Assembly (NCBI GenBank): GCA_030704615.1
Contig: CM060731.1
Location: 14,572,001 to 14,632,000 of the forward strand
Direction: 5' to 3'
Length of the DNA stretch: 60,000 nucleotides
Source: Takakia lepidozioides
Taxonomy: Eukaryota > Streptophyta > Takakiopsida > Takakiales > Takakiaceae
Shown: one piece after another, positions 55,001 through 60,000 of the stretch
Layout of the letters: each line of letters starts with the position of its first letter
How positions within the stretch are numbered: position 1 is the first letter of the stretch
Notes under the pieces: model-generated
What the model saw: only the letters and a program-made list of their open reading frames with translations
Told to the model about the DNA's origin: nothing
Database searches by the model: none
Program-made: the position numbers and the translations under genes

Positions 55001-58000
55001 TCCTTTTCTTCCAAGGAGGTTAATCTAAATGTTGTGTTCAAAGGGAGCGAGAGGGTTCAATAAGCCTTGAGGCCCGTTTCCAGGCAGCACGACTCTACTA
55101 ATTGCAGGCAGGACACCTGATAGTATGTGTTCAAGACTATGGGGTGTTTGGAATTGGCAGTGGCGCAGCCTTCTGCAAGACTGGCAGGAAGAGGAGGAGC
55201 TGTGGTGCTACAAAAGACAATGGCTCTCATTGAACGGGCTCGCAGACTGAAACCGCAGGAGGCTATCTTAGCTATTGAACTGGCTGACCAGCAATTCCTT
55301 GTAGGGGACTTCAAAACCGCTCTATCCACTTACAGGTATGTTTGAGAGAGAGAATTTGTCTCTCTGTAGCACTCCACAGTGATGAACCTACCAGAAGGGC
55401 AATGAATTGATACTTATAACGTCCACAGAAAGCTCAAAGAACTTCTGTGACAAGACAAAGCATGAGGCAAGAAATGAAATGAAATGGTGCTTTATAACGT
55501 CCACGGAAAGCTCATAGAGCTTATGGGACAAAATGGAAGGAAGAACATGAGAGAAAATAGGAAAACCAGAGTCAGAGAAAAGAACTATTGTTCGAGTGAT
55601 TGTCTAAGGGTGAATGCCTCGTGCAGGTAGGCTGCCAAACATTTCTGATCCTCGTAGTGGAAGGCTTCAGTGAGAGATTGGGTTCCACGGAATAGACAAT
55701 GGAATCTCCCACGGATCTCATAGTATAGGGGGCAATAAAGAAATGAAATGAAATGGTACTTTATAACATCCGCGGAAAGCTCAAAGAGCTGATGGGACAA
55801 AATGGAAAAAACATGAGAGAGGAAACAAAACCAGAGCCAAAAAACGGCCCAAAAGCAACTACTGCTCAAGGAATTGTCTAAGGGTCAAGGCCTCGTGCAG
55901 GTAAGCTGCCAAGCATTTCTGATCCTCATTGTGGAAGACTGCAGTGAGAGATTGAGTGCTGCGGAATAGACAGTGGAATCTCCCACGGATCTCATAATAT
56001 AGAGGGCACTAAAAGAAGAAGTGTTCTTCAGTCTCAATTTCCTGGTTGCGAGCTGGGCATAGGTGGTCCTCCCGTTGGAGGTTTTCCCATCTGCCAGTCT
56101 CTATCCATAGATTGTGGGAGCCCACCCTGAACCGCCCCAATGCCCTCAGGAGGAAGGAGATAAAGGCGCCGAAAGGTAATTGGGCCGAAAGATTCTATCA
56201 TCACAGAGAGCCAAGATTGTCTCTCGATAGAACTGGAGCTTTGTTGTGAGATTGGGTAGCTTCCGAGTTTCCTGACATGTAGTTCCATAAGTTCCCTTCT
56301 AATGAGTGTGTGCGATCCTGTTTGGATATGAAGGAGAAAGGAAATACAAACAAAGATTACAATAGGAGGTCAAAGGGCCCATGGGCACTCTGAAAGTACA
56401 AGAGAAAACCACCAAGAACACATCACACCCTCCAAAACTTGCTTTGGTGACGGAGTGCCTCATGATGGTGAGCTGCTAAGCTCTAGTCTAAGTAGATCAA
56501 GCGTTCTCTGGGCAGAAATCCCAGACTAGGCAAAGAGTAATAGACATGTCAATGCATTACTGAGTTCCTCATGGATCCAAGCACTGTCAGCGGGTATGAT
56601 TTTATGGTCAACTTATTTGCTTGCTTACGGGCATTTGAGAAGAGATGTCTTACCTAAACTTGTCTTTATCCAATCAAGAAATGAAATAGAACAGGCCTAT
56701 AATGCCTATTAAAGAATTAAAGCATAGGTTGGCAGCGCTGCTGGATGAGCTGAACATGGAGGCCGTGTATGGTGCCATTCAGTGCTTGCTTGTCCTTGGG
56801 GAGGTTGACGAAGCTGAGCAGCAGCTTGAGTTCTTGGTTGAGGTCTCCATCTCCACTGGCAAGTCTGCCAGTCTCTCCTATCTCATGGCCCAGTTAACCT
56901 GGACGAAGCACAAAGACCATGGCAGGTGTCAGGACCTTCTTGATGAAGCGATCAACGTCCATTCCAAAGTATGAAGTGAATTTTGTAAGGGTTCTTGCAA
57001 AATTTTACAAGAGATAGATCTAAATCACCACTGACCTGGTCCACACACCTAAGGAGAAAAGAAAGCATTACTAAAGTGGCTGTCAGTATGCCAACTGTGT
57101 TCTAAAGGTAGAGGACTATTTCAGTGGATTCTTCCGTTGGATTCTTCAGTTTCCTGTGTGGATGTCTGTGGCACAAATGCTGGGAAATTGTCTTCCGATG
57201 TGATAATTATGCGGACACATTGAACCATTGCATTCTCCATCTCTACTTGAGATTAGTGGCTTCCAAAATATTCAATATTCTGCAAGAACGTGTAAGCTCA
57301 GGCTCCAGTGGTGTAAGTTGGTATAAATGTCATCCTTAGCTCACATGAAAATTCATGCACCTGGGCTCCACATAATCCTGTCAAACCTCCACCATCGTTG
57401 CAGGCCATGAGACCAATCCATGACTACCAATTCTACACCGAGTTGAACCCTGATAGGCTACTTGGAATCGTGCACCTCTACATAACACTATCAAGATATG
57501 AATGCAAAGGGCCTCATGTTGAGAAAAGCTACTCATTGCTGCGCTGTGTGAGCATTCTGGAGCAGCTCCTATCTTTTGCACCAGCACTGGTGGGTGCCCA
57601 GCTCATGCTTGCCCGAGTTCTGGTGCACTTGGGGGAATCTGAGGCTGCCCAACGGAGCCTTCAAGCTGTCCTGGTTCTGGACTCTGGTTGTGCCAGTGCC
57701 CAGCTTTTACTTGCACAGGTTACTATCCATTTCTCGAAAAATTGCTGTGCTGTTGTTCAGAAAGGAAGTTCACAACTATTCCTGGCAACTGGCAATTGAT
57801 CTTGTTTCACCCTCTTTTAACCGAGAGGAGAAAGGTGGATACTGCTAGCATGGAGTTTTCATTTCATGAAATGACAGTACAAAGATGGGCTTTGCTCTAC
57901 AAATTAAATATAGCCTCTCCGGAGTAATCATGATTTTCTTACATGTAGGTGTATGTGGATCAAGGAAAATATGAAATGGCAAAGCAGAGCCTGGAACAAG

Positions 58001-59940
58001 CCCTCAGTGAAGATTTCATTGTGCGAGAGACTGTAGCTTACCATGTCCTGCAGGCTCAAATTTTGGTCACTTCTGTACAATTTGATGACGCTCTACAGGT
58101 GCCTATCTGTGATTGACTGTGGTTGGGAAGAGATTGAGATTGTGCGGGTGGCAGAGAGAAGGGCTTTCCGAAGGGGCCTGCAGTCAGGGGGTTACATAAC
58201 AAGGGCGTATAGAATTTTATGTACTCTTAACATCCGAGATACCAAATTCTGGAGGGTAAATTAATCAATGAGTCTGCGTCTTCCTCTTAAATAGCTGAAA
58301 ATCTGGGAATGATCTTGTGTGCAGGTTCTAGAGGCTGCCTTGTGTCTGCCTGGAATGAGGCGGGTAGCGACAGACTCACAAACATCATATTATAGCTGCA
58401 AAAAACATGTGGAGACAAGTGATGCTGATCGAGTCATGGTTTATTTGCTATTAGCTGAAGTCCACATGCAGTTCGGCCACTTTCCAGAAGCCACAAAGAC
58501 AATTCAGGATGCGATGAATGAGTTCTCTGGCACCCCGGAAGAGGTGATGAGATATTCCCCTCTCAGATTAATGGATAGGAACATCCAACAGCATGTGTAA
58601 GCCTTCAGTGAGCAAGTGAGGGAGAGTCCATATCCAATGACAGCAGATGGCTAGTTTGGTCCAGTTCCTTGGAGGTGAGCGCTCATAGATTGGAACCTGC
58701 AGGTGCAAGTAGTCATAGCCAACTGCGACCTTGCATTAGGGAGAGGAGATGTGGATGCTGCCCTTGCTATGTTAACCCAGGTACTCCATGGGAAGATGAC
58801 TTTAACCCATATTTGTTTCCATTATTCTCCAATCAGTGATATTGGCTGAGATTGGGCATCTCCAGTGGTCTAATTCCTCAATTTTCAGAGATGCTTGGTA
58901 ATGACTTTTGATGTTGCATTTGTTTGAGCATCTATCATTGTGCAAATTTCTTACTTTTGGACAAGGGAAGTTCGGTTGAAGAACAACAAAAGAGTGCTGT
59001 GAGTTTGTCTAGCTTGTTTCAAGTAGCCACAAGGATTGTGTCTGTACTGCAACATATCTAGGAATTTAAAGATAGCGTATAGATTTTCACTGAATGGTTA
59101 AGAGGCTTACAAAGAGGATAAATATTCATAATTGAAGGATCAAGCTGGCAATGTGACAGGTGCCACCTGAGAGCAACTACTTTGTTCAGGCCAAGGTGGC
59201 CTTGGCTGATGTCTACATGAAGCACCGGCATGATAAAGCTCTTTTTGCAAATTGCTATAGGGAGCTTGTGGATTTGTGTCCAAATGCCAAGGTCAGAGAC
59301 AACATGGCCATCGTCTCCTTCCATCCTCAACAGATCATCTTGTACCACTATGGCTTTCATTATCTGCTACATGTTGACCAATGTGGAAGGGAAGGGAGGG
59401 TACTTTCTTTTTCTTGAGGTTCTGGCTTTAATTAGCATTTATCAGCTCTGATTCAGATTTGATTTGGGAAAATCAGAACACAGATTCATCAAACACTGGC
59501 CAAGTATACAGACTTACGAAAAAGACTGCATTGTCATCCACTAGGCTGGCTGTAATGTATGCCTGAATTTTGTTCTGGATTTTCAAAGACTTTCCCCATA
59601 CTTGGTCTCATGGCTCTCAGGGCCCCCTATGGATATGATTCTTTCTGTCTTTCACACTTGACAGGAAAATTCCAACTAAAAATCCTACTGAACAGATATC
59701 TATTTCAGATGTACATGATGCTGGGCGAGGCTCTTATGAAGATTGATGAATCAGAGCAAGCAATTCGGGCCTATGAGGCAGCTTCCAAGGCAAGCCCACA
59801 AGACGCATTGGTGGCTAACCAAGTGGGGCAAGCACTTGTTACCACACATGACTATGGCAAAGCTTTGGAGCACTATGAATGTGCTCTGCAAAGCATTGAG
59901 GAGGGGTTGCCCAAGCTTGAGCTGCACTATGATCTTGGAG
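52028..59940 (+). CDS. IFT139: IFT139 / TTC21, intraflagellar transport A protein (3' end beyond window)
   Basis: IFT139 is a long TPR protein of the IFT-A complex, which drives retrograde transport in cilia and flagella. Thirteen exons join in phase: 52028-52153, 52747-53024, 53801-54050, 54476-54589, 54679-54826, 55161-55335, 56728-56968, 57404-57718, 57949-58098, 58325-58543, 58703-58780, 59160-59291 and 59709-59940. They give 819 residues, roughly 60% of the usual 1,300. The start MGEEIQMMVNYYVRMGY matches the family's N-terminal NYY segment. Other landmarks are HVLQAQI, LEAALCLPGMRR, IQDAMNEFSGTPEE, ANCDLALGRGDVDAAL, VALADVYMKHRHDK and MYMMLGEALMKIDESEQAI. TPR helix pairs recur throughout. 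The last exon ends in phase 1 at a GTATCC donor, so the gene runs on past 60 kb. Intron 6 contains a second LINE array. Confidence 0.93.
55405..56290 (-). mobile_element. Second LINE family: three head-to-tail 3' ends
   Basis: In IFT139 intron 6, three same-orientation pieces lie in a row on the minus strand: about 56290-55739, 55735-55475 and 55470-55405. The first encodes a LINE C-terminal segment (RVGSHNLWIETGRWENLQRE, then HLCPAR, EEHFF, CPLYYEIRGRFH), an RT-type zinc motif. The second repeats the part from YYEIRGRFHCLFR to the end. The first two finish in CTTTCCG(C/T)GGA(T/C)GTTATAAAG followed by an ATTTC repeat, and the next truncated copy begins straight after. The third is only a terminus. 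The sequence is unrelated to the 15-18 kb LINE. Confidence 0.8.
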
Positions 59941-60000
59941 GTATCCTTTTCTGGCGTGTTTTCTTCTTCAATTCTTTCCAGAGAGTTGGGCACAAAAATC

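Overview
The window looks like nuclear DNA of a land plant that keeps flagellated sperm (bryophyte, lycophyte or fern grade). Genes carry GT-AG introns of roughly 100-1,000 bp. Most have close plant relatives: an NSE3/MAGE subunit, a chloroplast-type ABC1 kinase, and a coiled-coil family known from plants. One gene encodes the intraflagellar-transport protein IFT139/TTC21, which seed plants without motile sperm have lost. A triple CCCTAAA motif of the Arabidopsis telomere type lies at 21.13 kb. The species cannot be named from this sequence alone.

Layout. 1-4.2 kb: no supported gene. 4.2-4.9 kb: a degenerate LINE fragment. 4.98-7.47 kb (-): NSE3, subunit of the SMC5/6 complex, six exons joined in phase. 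7.47-7.89 kb: a short intergenic region shared head-to-head with 7.89-8.44 kb (+): intronless prefoldin subunit 3. 9.54-9.66 kb: a LINE 3' end with a clear target-site duplication. 10.5-20.8 kb (-): an ABC1-like kinase, fourteen exons traced, whose largest intron holds a head-to-tail LINE array (15.1-18.4 kb). 24.0-25.6 kb (+): a plant coiled-coil protein. 29.6-32.2 kb (-): an OTU-type cysteine protease with an intact DGNC...H core. 34.9-36.0 kb: further LINE 3' ends. 36.25-37.8 kb (-): the Golgi protein SYS1. 39.9-40.9 kb (+) and 45.6-46.1 kb (-): complementary pieces of a dismembered glycerophosphodiester phosphodiesterase. 41.1-41.4 kb: another LINE 3' end. About 42-48 kb: AT-rich, repeat-laden, no gene found. 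48.4-52.0 kb: unannotated, with a duplicated hairpin at 50.2-50.6 kb. 52.03 kb to the window end (+): the first thirteen exons of IFT139/TTC21, with a second head-to-tail LINE array in intron 6.

The genes are unrelated housekeeping functions and form no operon-like unit. The most distinctive feature is the behaviour of the non-LTR retrotransposons. Two unrelated LINE families both occur as strings of 5'-truncated copies, all in one orientation. Each copy begins where the short-repeat tail of the previous one ends: (CT)n in one family, an ATTTC-type repeat in the other. This suggests insertion aimed at, or primed from, the family's own tail or simple-repeat tracts.

Exon boundaries were read by eye from splice consensus, phase continuity and remembered family conservation. 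No search or alignment was run.
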